Assembly (NCBI GenBank): GCA_963771435.1
Contig: CAVYTF010000016.1
Location: forward strand, 1 to 64,000
Direction of reading: 5' to 3'
Length of the DNA: 64,000 bases
DNA from: CAVYTF01 sp963771435
GTDB lineage: Bacteria > Bacteroidota > Bacteroidia > Chitinophagales > Chitinophagaceae
The notes under the pieces were generated by a model that worked only from the letters and a program-made list of their open reading frames with translations, was not told where the DNA came from and did no database searches. Shown piece after piece: positions 27,428 to 34,702 of this stretch. The first letter of the stretch is position 1. Every line of letters begins with the position of its first letter. A program made the translations under genes and the position numbers.

Positions 27428-28120
27428 ATGGCTGAACAAAAATTGCATGCGGTTGCTTCAAATGATCTTTTAGCACAAGCGCAAAATCTATGGAACAAAT
27501 TTCAAAGGCCAATAATAATAGCAGTTATAGCCATTGTAGTCATATTTGGCGGATGGTATGCTTATCAAAACTGGTTTCTTGAACCCAAAGAGTTACAGGC
27601 TGAAGATGTTATTTCTAAAGCACAGCAATATTTTGCCATAGATTCCCTTAATTACGCTTTAAACGGTGATGGAAGCAGTAAAGGTTTTGTATATGTTATT
27701 AAGAATTATGACGGCACAAAAACCGGCAACATTGCAAAATATTATGCAGGTGTTTGCTACTTGCGGCTGGGCAATTTCAGCAAGGCGGTTGATGATTTAA
27801 AAGGATTCAGCACTGATGCAAAGCAGGTGCAGATGATGGCGTACGGTTGTCTTGGTGATGCTTATAGTGAATTGAAGAAAAATGAGGATGCAGTTGATTA
27901 TTATAAAAAAGCAGCATCCACTTTTGAAAGCGATGCAGCTAATTCTTCAGAATATCTTTTTCGCGCTGCATTACTGGACGAAACAATTGGAAAAACACAG
28001 GATGCGCTTGATCTGTATAAAGAATTGAAAGATAAATTTCCAAAGTCTCAACATGCTTTGGAAGTTGATAAATATATCTATCGGTTAAGTATAGAACCAA
28101 ATGACTTCAGCGTAAAATAA
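27428..28120 (+). CDS. membrane-anchored TPR protein (YfgM-like)
   Basis: A 230-residue protein with a cytoplasmic start, one membrane helix (PIIIAVIAIVVIFGGWYAYQ, about 33-52) and three to four TPR-like helix pairs (IAKYYAGVCYLRLGNFSKAV, YGCLGDAYSELKKNEDAVDY). The layout matches YfgM-type proteins that link the Sec translocon to periplasmic chaperones, though sequence identity cannot be judged here. It ends exactly one base before the ATG of ribH, so the two are probably translationally coupled. Confidence 0.8.
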   Translation: MAEQKLHAVASNDLLAQAQNLWNKFQRPIIIAVIAIVVIFGGWYAYQNWFLEPKELQAEDVISKAQQYFAIDSLNYALNGDGSSKGFVYVIKNYDGTKTGNIAKYYAGVCYLRLGNFSKAVDDLKGFSTDAKQVQMMAYGCLGDAYSELKKNEDAVDYYKKAASTFESDAANSSEYLFRAALLDETIGKTQDALDLYKELKDKFPKSQHALEVDKYIYRLSIEPNDFSVK

Positions 28121-28603
28121 ATGGCTTCAAAAGGAAATAGCTCATTAAACAAAGGCATCCCCAAAATAAAGGATGCCTTTGTGATTATTGTAAAAACAGA
28201 ATGGAACACTCATATTGTTGACAAGCTGGAGGAGGGATGTAAAAAAATATTTGAGAAACAGGATATAAAATTCAAAGTGCTGACCGTTCCTGGTGCAGTT
28301 GAAATTCCTTTTGCAATAAAAGCTTACTCAGAAAGTAGTAAACAAAAAGCCGATGCTTTCATTACGCTCGGCACAATTATACGCGGCGATACACCACATT
28401 TTGAATATGTGTGCAAATTTGTTACTGATGGTGTTCTATCTCTAAATCTTATACTGGAAGTGCCAGTTATTTTTGGGGTATTAACAGTAGAGAATGAAGA
28501 ACAGGCTTTTGAAAGAGTAGGCGGCAAGCATGGGCATAAAGGTGAAGAAGCTGCAATTACAGCATTAAAAATGATTGAGCTAAATAAACAATTAAGAAAA
28601 TAA
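28121..28603 (+). CDS. ribH: 6,7-dimethyl-8-ribityllumazine synthase
   Basis: Riboflavin-pathway enzyme that condenses the pyrimidine intermediate with dihydroxybutanone phosphate, usually forming icosahedral or pentameric shells. The 160 residues contain the substrate-binding KTEWN, VPGAVEIPFAIKAY, LGTIIRGDTPHFEYV and the histidine-bearing loop. Length is normal. It directly follows the TPR gene and converges on sucC with 18 bp between stops. Confidence 0.95.
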   Translation: MASKGNSSLNKGIPKIKDAFVIIVKTEWNTHIVDKLEEGCKKIFEKQDIKFKVLTVPGAVEIPFAIKAYSESSKQKADAFITLGTIIRGDTPHFEYVCKFVTDGVLSLNLILEVPVIFGVLTVENEEQAFERVGGKHGHKGEEAAITALKMIELNKQLRK

Positions 28604-28621
28604 AGGCATTCTCAAATCGCC

Positions 28622-29831
28622 TTATGCAACAGCTTTCTTTACCAACTCTGCAGCCTCACTTAATTTTATCGCACTTTCCACTTTAAGACCGCTTTCGTCG
28701 ATCAATTTTTTTGCTTCAGTAGCGTTGGTTCCTTGTAAGCGAACGATGATCGGAATGGAAATATTCCCAAGTTTATTATAAGCTTCAATAACACCAGCAG
28801 CAACCCTATCGCAACGAACAATACCACCAAAAATATTTATAAGAATAGCCTTTACATTAGGGTCTTTCATAATAATACGAAAGCCGGCTTCAACGGTTTG
28901 CGCATTAGCAGTGCCGCCAACATCAAGAAAGTTTGCAGGCTCGCCACCACTTAGTTTTATCATATCCATCGTTGCCATTGCAAGCCCAGCTCCATTTACC
29001 ATACAACCCACATTGCCATCAAGTTTTACAAAGTTTAAATTGTATTGTCCGGCTTCCACTTCTGTAGGGTCTTCTTCAGTAATATCGCGCATGGCGGCAA
29101 GATCTGCATGGCGCATCAGGGCATTATCATCAAGATTCATTTTGCAGTCAACCGCAATCATTTTTTCATCGCTTGTTTTAAAAGAGGATTTATTTCAAGC
29201 ATACTGCAATCAAGCCCAACATAAGCATTGTATAAGATTCGTTACAAACTTTACGCAGTTTTTAAACGCCTCGCCGCTTAAGCCCAAAATTAAAAGCAAT
29301 TTTACTTGCCTGGAAAGGCTGCAGGCCGCCGAAGGGTGCACCCACTCTTTAAAAATTTTTTCGGGAGTATCATGTGCCACATCTTCAATGTTCACACCGC
29401 CTTCTGTGCTGTACATTATTACGTTTTGTCCTTTGGCGCGGTCAAGCAAAATGGAAAGATAAAATTCTTTTACTGGGTTTGGGCCGGGATAATATACATC
29501 CTGTGCTACTAAAATTTTGTTTACTTTTTTACCAGCGGCACCCGTTTGAATTGTTACAAGGTTGCCCTAATATATTCTTTGCAATTGTGCTAATATCCTC
29601 CGCACTTTTACCTACAGCCACACCGCGTTGTTCGGTGCCAACGATCTTGCCCTTGCCGCGGCCGCCGGCATGTATCTGCGCCTTAACAACAGCAAAGTTG
29701 TTATCGTTTTGGCTTTTTATCTGCCGGTATGCTTCTTCAGCAGCCATTACTGTATCTACCGCAATACCTTCCTGAACGGGAACATTGTATTTTTTCAATA
29801 ATTCTTTTGCCTGGTATTCGTGCAAATTCAT
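28622..29831 (-). pseudogene. sucC: succinyl-CoA synthetase beta subunit SucC (multiple frameshifts)
   Basis: ATP-grasp subunit of succinyl-CoA synthetase in the TCA cycle. The start MNLHEYQAKELLKKYNVPV and the whole C-terminal half (CMVNGAGLAMATMDMIKLSG, LINIFGGIVRCDRVA) are perfect. Between them the reading frame changes five times: near 29563-29568, 29324-29336 (one base missing), 29279-29281 (one extra A), about 29233 (one extra A) and 29180-29183 (one T missing on the coding strand). Corrected, the text reads as a normal SucC throughout (AGKKVNKILVAQDVYYPGP, GLQPFQASKIAFNFGLSGEA, YNAYVGLDCSMLEINPLFKT). With an intact amino-acid sequence in a core gene, poor local base calling is more likely than gene loss. 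Confidence 0.93.
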
Positions 29832-29988
29832 ACATTAAAAATTTGTGCGGCGAAGATAATCGATTTGATAATTGCCATTTACCATTTATAAAGCAATTGT
29901 TTTTTATTAAAAGGGGATGAGTCATTCTCTAAAATAATTTTCTTTATAAAACTTAATCCCATCTTTGAACGAAATTGAGGAAGAAAAT

Positions 29989-30570
29989 ATGACCCCAGAA
30001 CGCAAGCAAAAGCTTACCGCTGTGTTACAACAAAGGCAAAACAACATCACCATTGTGATGGAGAATGTGCACGACCCGCACAATATTTCTGCCGTTATGC
30101 GCACCTGCGACGCTGTGGGCATTCAAAATATTTATATCCTAAACACAACAATTCCACGCCATAAAAAATGGGGAAGCAAGAGCAGCAGCAGCGCGGCAAA
30201 GTGGCTCACTATTCATGAGTTTGACGATGCTGAAAAATGTTTTGAAGAACTAAGACAGCATTACAATAAGATCTTTACTACCCATTTAAGCAGCGATGCT
30301 GTTAGCTTATATGATATTGATCTCACAGAAAATATTGCGCTTGTTTTTGGCAATGAACACGATGGCGTTAGTGAAGAAATAAGAATGCTGGCTGATGGCA
30401 ATTTTATTATTCCGCAGGTGGGAATTATTAGAAGTTTAAATATTTCTGTGGCATGTGCCGTGAGCATTTACGAGGCTTTCAGGCAAAAGAATATTGCGAA
30501 GCATTATGAAAATAATTCACTGGCGGATCCACAATTTGAGCAATTAAAGAAAGAATGGGGATTGGAATAA
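29989..30570 (+). CDS. TrmH-family RNA 2'-O-methyltransferase
   Basis: SPOUT-fold methyltransferase that probably methylates the ribose of G18 in tRNA. The 193 residues from ATG 29989 include NITIVMENVHDPHNISAVMR (motif 1 with the catalytic Arg), LVFGNEHDGVSEE (motif 2) and IPQVGIIRSLNISVACAVSI (motif 3, knot). An upstream TTG at 29965 overlaps a promoter-like CATCTTTG and is rejected. Substrate (tRNA or rRNA) is inferred from the family. The thioredoxin-like gene follows 6 bp later. Confidence 0.9.
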   Translation: MTPERKQKLTAVLQQRQNNITIVMENVHDPHNISAVMRTCDAVGIQNIYILNTTIPRHKKWGSKSSSSAAKWLTIHEFDDAEKCFEELRQHYNKIFTTHLSSDAVSLYDIDLTENIALVFGNEHDGVSEEIRMLADGNFIIPQVGIIRSLNISVACAVSIYEAFRQKNIAKHYENNSLADPQFEQLKKEWGLE

Positions 30571-30576
30571 ATATAA

Positions 30577-31317
30577 ATGATCATGAAAAAAATAATTCTT
30601 ACTTCTACCATTTTATTGTCTGCTCTTTTTTCTTTTGCCCAAACTATTGAAAAAATAAAGGCAGACGATATTGTGAAAATGATCGACACCAGTAAAGCTC
30701 CTCTCGTTTTCAATTTCTGGGCTACCTGGTGCCATCCCTGCGTGGAAGAAATTCCGAGGCTGGAAGAAAATATTGCCCAATATAAAAACAATGGCGCTCA
30801 ATTGATCCTCATCAGCCTTGACGGCGCAAACGCTTACCCTCAAAAGCTTGCTGATTTTGTAAAGCTGCACGGCTATACTTCAAAAATATATTGGCTTGAT
30901 GAGGGCAACGTATCAACATTTTTTCATCGGATCGACAGCAACTGGGTTGGAAAAATTCCTGCGATATTAATGATCAATAATACCAAACACTATCGCCAGT
31001 TTTATAATCACAGTTTGGTGCAATACCAGCTTGAGGCTTACCTGAAAGATCTGATTCGATACGCTGAAAATAAAAAGAGGCTGCCTCTTTCGAAACAACC
31101 TCTTTGTTACCCGACCTGGATTCGAACCAAGACAGGCAGAACCAGAATCTGCAGTACTACCGTTATACTATCGGGCAATGCGGACGCGAAAATAAAGAAT
31201 AAAAAAGCCGAAGCCAAAACTTCAGCCTTTTTGTTGCCCGACCAGGATTCGAACCTAGACCTACTGAACCAAAATCAGTCGTACTGCCCTTATACTATCA
31301 GGCAATCATTTTATTGA
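30577..31317 (+). CDS. TlpA-like thioredoxin (apparent loss of native stop)
   Basis: Exported thiol-disulfide oxidoreductase. A signal peptide (ALFSFAQT) precedes a thioredoxin fold with NFWATWCHPCVEEIPRLEEN, catalytic CHPC, and the cis-Pro region GKIPAILMI. The fold is complete near residue 160 (about 31060). The frame then runs without a stop through a terminator hairpin and the antisense of two tRNA-Gln genes to 31317, so the last 80 residues are surely not native. A one-base slip in the GAAAATAAAAAG tract (about 31066-31076) would bring a TAA into frame. I infer the true end is near there. Role in cytochrome c biogenesis or general disulfide reduction is open. Confidence 0.72.
   Translation: MIMKKIILTSTILLSALFSFAQTIEKIKADDIVKMIDTSKAPLVFNFWATWCHPCVEEIPRLEENIAQYKNNGAQLILISLDGANAYPQKLADFVKLHGYTSKIYWLDEGNVSTFFHRIDSNWVGKIPAILMINNTKHYRQFYNHSLVQYQLEAYLKDLIRYAENKKRLPLSKQPLCYPTWIRTKTGRTRICSTTVILSGNADAKIKNKKAEAKTSAFLLPDQDSNLDLLNQNQSYCPYTIRQSFY
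31071..31090 (-). terminator. terminator after tRNA-Gln(CTG)
   Basis: AAAGAGG-loop-CCTCTTT followed by a T-run on the minus strand. The same stem lies at the probable 3' end of the thioredoxin gene on the plus strand. Confidence 0.8.
31107..31177 (-). tRNA. tRNA-Gln (anticodon CTG)
   Basis: A 71-base cloverleaf on the minus strand: acceptor TGCCCGA/TCGGGTA, anticodon arm GCAGA-TTCTGGT-TCTGC with anticodon CTG, T arm with GGTTCGAATCC. No encoded CCA. It reads glutamine codon CAG and follows a second tRNA-Gln gene 56 bp upstream. Confidence 0.93.
31201..31226 (-). terminator. terminator between the two tRNA-Gln genes
   Basis: GCTGAAG/CTTCGGC stem with a 6-base loop and a run of six T on the minus strand. 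The two tRNA genes may therefore be separate transcripts or be partly attenuated. Confidence 0.7.
31234..31304 (-). tRNA. tRNA-Gln (anticodon TTG)
   Basis: A 71-base cloverleaf: acceptor TGCCTGA/TCGGGCA, anticodon arm ACTGA-TTTTGGT-TCAGT with anticodon TTG, T arm with GGTTCGAATCC. It reads CAA (and CAG by wobble). It is nearly identical in its arms to the neighbouring CTG gene, so one probably arose by duplication. Confidence 0.94.
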
Positions 31318-31425
31318 TTGGGGTGCAAAAATAGCGGTGCAGCAAGTTTGTTCCAAAATTTTGTTTTAACGATACACAAAGCAACCCTTACGCCTTTGCT
31401 TACGTTTCTACTTCTTAAACAAATT

Positions 31426-31788
31426 ATGAAAACTAAATTTTTTTTCAGCAGGTTATTGATCCTTGCAATTGTTATTTCTGTTACAGCGAGTTGCAGCAAA
31501 TCCAGCAGCGGTAGCAATTATACCGGTGGAGGAACGGGTACGGGAAATACGGTGAGCATACAGAATTATTCTTTCTCGGCTGCATCGCTAACGGTAACGG
31601 CCGGCGCAACCGTAGTATGGACAAACAACGATGGCGTTACACATACTGTTACCGCAGACGACAACAGCTTTAACAGCGGCAACGTTACGCCCGGCTCCAC
31701 CTATTCTTTAAAGTTTGCCACCAAAGGCACATTTACCTACCACTGCAGCATTCACACCATGATGAAGGGAACGATCGTGGTTCAATAA
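31426..31788 (+). CDS. cupredoxin lipoprotein (plastocyanin/azurin-like)
   Basis: Small blue-copper electron carrier, 120 residues from ATG 31426. The lipoprotein signal ends with ASCSK (Cys about 23), then a Gly/Ser/Thr-rich linker, then a cupredoxin domain. Type-1 copper ligands can be placed: H in GVTHTVTAD, then C, H and M in FTYHCSIHTMMKG. The longer upstream frame has no family character. It may pass electrons to terminal oxidases or nitrite reductase, though no partner is nearby. Confidence 0.88.
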   Translation: MKTKFFFSRLLILAIVISVTASCSKSSSGSNYTGGGTGTGNTVSIQNYSFSAASLTVTAGATVVWTNNDGVTHTVTADDNSFNSGNVTPGSTYSLKFATKGTFTYHCSIHTMMKGTIVVQ

Positions 31789-32282
31789 GAAGGATAAAAG
31801 GCGATCATTCTGTAAGAAAAATCATCTATTTCTTTTCGTTCTGCATAAGAAAAAGTTTGCCATGATTGGAGAAAACGATCAACAGTTTCCCAGTCAGTAA
31901 TTCATAACTTCCAAATCAAAAATTCGGGGCAAAAAATTGGTAATTTGTAATTAATGAGGCAATATCTATAATAGGATATTTAAAATAGCTTGTAAGAAAT
32001 ATAAATAAACCAATAGGATATTTTAAATAACCTATAAGCTAATAAAAATTACTTGTAGTATATTTATAATTTCCTGTAGTATATATTTGATAGCTTATAA
32101 GAAAATAAAAATAACATATAGGGTATATTATATTACATATAAGATATATTTATTTTCTTATAGGATATTTAAAATAACCAGTAACTAATTATTGGCCTGT
32201 ATGCTCAAATAGCTTAGTTTTGGGCAAAATATTAGGTTTTGGATCAAGAGATGTTATTAATTGAACCATAAAATTTTATTCA
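31789..32282. repeat. 494-bp gap with a 21-bp AT-rich array (31971-32180)
   Basis: Ten units of exactly 21 bp run from 31971 to 32180. Each junction carries a dyad of the CTTATAAG / CCTATAAG / CATATAGG / CTGTAG type, and unit bodies are A/T-only stretches such as GATATTTAAAATA. No base is fixed in every unit, yet the register never slips. The flanks (31789-31970 and 32181-32282) show nothing recognisable beyond AT-rich sequence. No gene is found in the gap. Confidence 0.88.
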
Positions 32283-32909
32283 ATGGCCAACCGCGTCATC
32301 ACTGGGTTTACGCATCATAAAGACGGAGCCCTGGACCTTGCTGCCGCAAAAGCTTTAACCGGTTTGAAGGGCAACGGCAACTTTAGTTTTGCCGGAACTT
32401 CATTTACCGATTTTGAAACCGCAGCAAATGCATACCACGGATGGAGGGGCTCACTGGCAACCGGCGGAAAGCCTGCCGTGGCTGAGAAAAACGAGGCACG
32501 AAAAACGTTGATACCGCTCTTTTCTGCCATCGCCGTGGCCGTGAACCTGCAAGCCGGCGGCAATTTGGAGAAATTACAAACCAGCGGCATCAGGCTGGCA
32601 AAACATAAACAGCACCACCAGCAACCGCTGCCCGTGAACCTGAAAGTAGGATACGGATTCAACGGCGGCATGCTTGTGAGCGTGGCAAAATCGCCGGTGG
32701 GCGACCGCGGAACTGTGTTTGCCTATACACCCGTAACCAACACCTCCACCAACCCAAATTCATGGACGCTGCACCCTTCAAACGGCCACAAAGCAGTGAT
32801 CTCAGGCCTGCCCGCGGGCGCAGAATATTTTTTCACTGCCGCTTACAAAGGGAGGGACAAAGACGCGTTGGTGTGGGCGCCGCCGGTGCGGAAGTTTGTA
32901 GGGAATTAG
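32283..32909 (+). CDS. hypothetical protein with fibronectin-III-like C-terminus
   Basis: A 208-residue basic protein without a signal peptide. The N-terminal 110 residues look helical (LDLAAAKALTGLKGN, RKTLIPLFSAIAVAVNLQAG). After a His/Gln-rich link (KHKQHHQQPLPVN) the C-terminal part has a beta pattern with WTLHPSNGHKAVISGLPAGA, like the end of a fibronectin type III domain. Similar proteins occur in Bacteroidota without known role. Base composition is clearly more GC-rich than the array before it. Not otherwise recognised. Confidence 0.65.
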   Translation: MANRVITGFTHHKDGALDLAAAKALTGLKGNGNFSFAGTSFTDFETAANAYHGWRGSLATGGKPAVAEKNEARKTLIPLFSAIAVAVNLQAGGNLEKLQTSGIRLAKHKQHHQQPLPVNLKVGYGFNGGMLVSVAKSPVGDRGTVFAYTPVTNTSTNPNSWTLHPSNGHKAVISGLPAGAEYFFTAAYKGRDKDALVWAPPVRKFVGN

Positions 32910-33033
32910 GAGGAATGGGGGTATATGACCTATTTGGCATTTCGCTGCCGGATCAAAATAATTTTTTATGTGAAATAGCTATTCGCCAAAACTTTCCTAC
33001 ACTTCGCAACGTTAATTTATAAACCTAAAAATA

Positions 33034-33333
33034 ATGATCATGGAAAAATTTGCATTGCTGGCACGGGTGGAAGCTAAACCCGGAAAAGAAAATGATGTGC
33101 TCGCTTTTTTAAAGAGTGCGCTGCCTTTGGCGGAGGCTGAGGATGGCACGGTGCGGTGGTATGCGCTGCAGTTAGGGCCATCTACCTTTGGCATTTTTGA
33201 CACGTTTGAAACGGAGGCAGGCAGGGAGGCGCATCTTGGCGGCAAGATCGCTGAAGCGCTGATGGCAAATGCTTCTGCACTTTTGGCGAAAGACCCTGTG
33301 ATCGAGAAGGTGGATCTTCTGGCGATCAAGTAA
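33034..33333 (+). CDS. ABM-domain monooxygenase-like protein
   Basis: A 99-residue antibiotic-biosynthesis-monooxygenase fold protein (quinol monooxygenase / YgiN-like). The ferredoxin-like half-barrel is visible in ALLARVEAKPGKENDVLAFL and TFGIFDTFETEAGREAHLGG. Such proteins form dimers and act on quinones or as heme/aldehyde-handling proteins. Two in-frame ATGs lie two codons apart at the start (33034 and 33040). Single gene, function in this organism unknown. Confidence 0.8.
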   Translation: MIMEKFALLARVEAKPGKENDVLAFLKSALPLAEAEDGTVRWYALQLGPSTFGIFDTFETEAGREAHLGGKIAEALMANASALLAKDPVIEKVDLLAIK

Positions 33334-33433
33334 TGAGGGGAATTTATTGTCCGCGTGCCTTTCGCCTGAATGAAAGGCACGTGGAATTTTTATGGGGTTA
33401 CACTTAATAAAATAGTACAAACTGGCTGGCGCT

Positions 33434-33441
33434 TATCTTTG
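33434..33441 (+). promoter_or_regulatory. promoter -7 element for kbl
   Basis: TATCTTTG, a perfect TAnnTTTG, 22 bases before the ATG of kbl. No TTTG at ideal spacing. Confidence 0.6.
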
Positions 33442-33463
33442 CCACCTTCTAAAACAGATCGCC

Positions 33464-34654
33464 ATGAATGAAAAATTTGTTTCCCGTATAAAAAACGAAG
33501 TTGCCGAAATAGAAAGCGCAGGGCTCTATAAAAAAGAGCGCATCATCACCAGCGAACAGGGCGCTGAAATAATAGTGAATGGAAAAAAAGTGCTGAATTT
33601 CTGCGCTAATAATTATCTCGGGCTGTCATCCCACCCCAAAGTTATTGAAGCTGCTCACAAAGCCATTGACACGCATGGCTACGGCATGAGCAGTGTGCGG
33701 TTTATTTGCGGCACGCAGGACATACACAAAGAGCTGGAGCAAAAGCTGTCGCAGTTCTTGGGTACGGAAGACACGATCTTATACGCCGCCGCTTTCGATG
33801 CCAATGGCGGTGTGTTCGAGCCTTTGTTCAATGAAGAAGATGCCATTATAAGTGATGCGTTGAATCATGCCTCCATTATTGACGGTGTGCGTTTATGCAA
33901 GGCGCAACGTTATCGTTATGAGCATAATAATATGGAGGATCTGGAAGCAAAGCTTAAAGAAACGCAGGCCCTTCGCAGCCGGATAATCGTTACTGATGGC
34001 AGTTTCAGCATGGATGGAACCATTGCCCAGCTTGATAAGATATGTGAACTCGCAGATAAATACGACTCTATTGTGTTGATCGATGATTGCCACTCCTCCG
34101 GCTTTCTTGGCAAAACAGGAAGAGGCACGCACGAATACCGTGGCGTGATGGGCAGGGTTGATATTATTACGGGCACGCTTGGCAAAGCGCTTGGAGGCGC
34201 CAGTGGCGGCTTTACTTCAGGAAGAAAAGAAATTATTGAAATATTGCGTCAGCGTTCGCGCCCCTATTTGTTCTCAAACACGCTTGCACCAAGCATTGCA
34301 GGCGCTTCCATTGCCGTGCTGGATATGTTGACAGAGACCACGGAGTTAAGAGATAAACTGGAATATAACACCAAGTACTTCCGCACTAAAATGACAGAAG
34401 CAGGCTTCGATATCAAGCCCGGCGACCATCCTATTGTTCCCATAATGCTCTATGATGCAGTCGTGGCACAAAACTTTGCTGCAAAGCTTTTAGAAGAGAA
34501 TATTTATGTAATTGGCTTCTTCTATCCCGTTGTGGCAAAGGGTTTAGCACGTATTCGTGTGCAGCTAAGTGCAGCACATGAGCAAGAGCATCTTGATAAA
34601 GCCATCGCAGCCTTTACAAAAGTCGGGAAAGAATTAGGAGTGATCAGCCATTAG
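33464..34654 (+). CDS. kbl: glycine C-acetyltransferase (2-amino-3-ketobutyrate CoA ligase)
   Basis: PLP-dependent alpha-oxoamine synthase joining glycine and acetyl-CoA, the second step of threonine breakdown. The 396 residues include NFCANNYLGLSSHPKVIEAA, GYGMSSVRFICGTQDIHKEL, VLIDDCHSSGFLGKTGRGT and the PLP lysine in GTLGKALGGASGGF. Length is normal. Threonine dehydrogenase is not adjacent. The stop codon lies inside a nested inverted repeat shared with the convergent PIG-L gene. Confidence 0.94.
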   Translation: MNEKFVSRIKNEVAEIESAGLYKKERIITSEQGAEIIVNGKKVLNFCANNYLGLSSHPKVIEAAHKAIDTHGYGMSSVRFICGTQDIHKELEQKLSQFLGTEDTILYAAAFDANGGVFEPLFNEEDAIISDALNHASIIDGVRLCKAQRYRYEHNNMEDLEAKLKETQALRSRIIVTDGSFSMDGTIAQLDKICELADKYDSIVLIDDCHSSGFLGKTGRGTHEYRGVMGRVDIITGTLGKALGGASGGFTSGRKEIIEILRQRSRPYLFSNTLAPSIAGASIAVLDMLTETTELRDKLEYNTKYFRTKMTEAGFDIKPGDHPIVPIMLYDAVVAQNFAAKLLEENIYVIGFFYPVVAKGLARIRVQLSAAHEQEHLDKAIAAFTKVGKELGVISH

Positions 34655-34700
34655 CAATGAGCTTTGAGCTCATGGCTGATCGCTCAAAGCTGATTGCTAA
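34642..34700. repeat. nested inverted repeats at convergent gene ends
   Basis: Two overlapping hairpins: GATCAGCCAT (34642-34651) with ATGGCTGATC (34672-34681), and a 19-base arm at 34651-34669 with one at 34682-34700 (one mismatch). They cannot form together fully, so the RNA has alternative folds. The element overlaps the kbl stop and abuts the PIG-L stop. It probably acts as a bidirectional terminator or 3'-end stabiliser. Confidence 0.78.
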
Positions 34701-34702
34701 AA

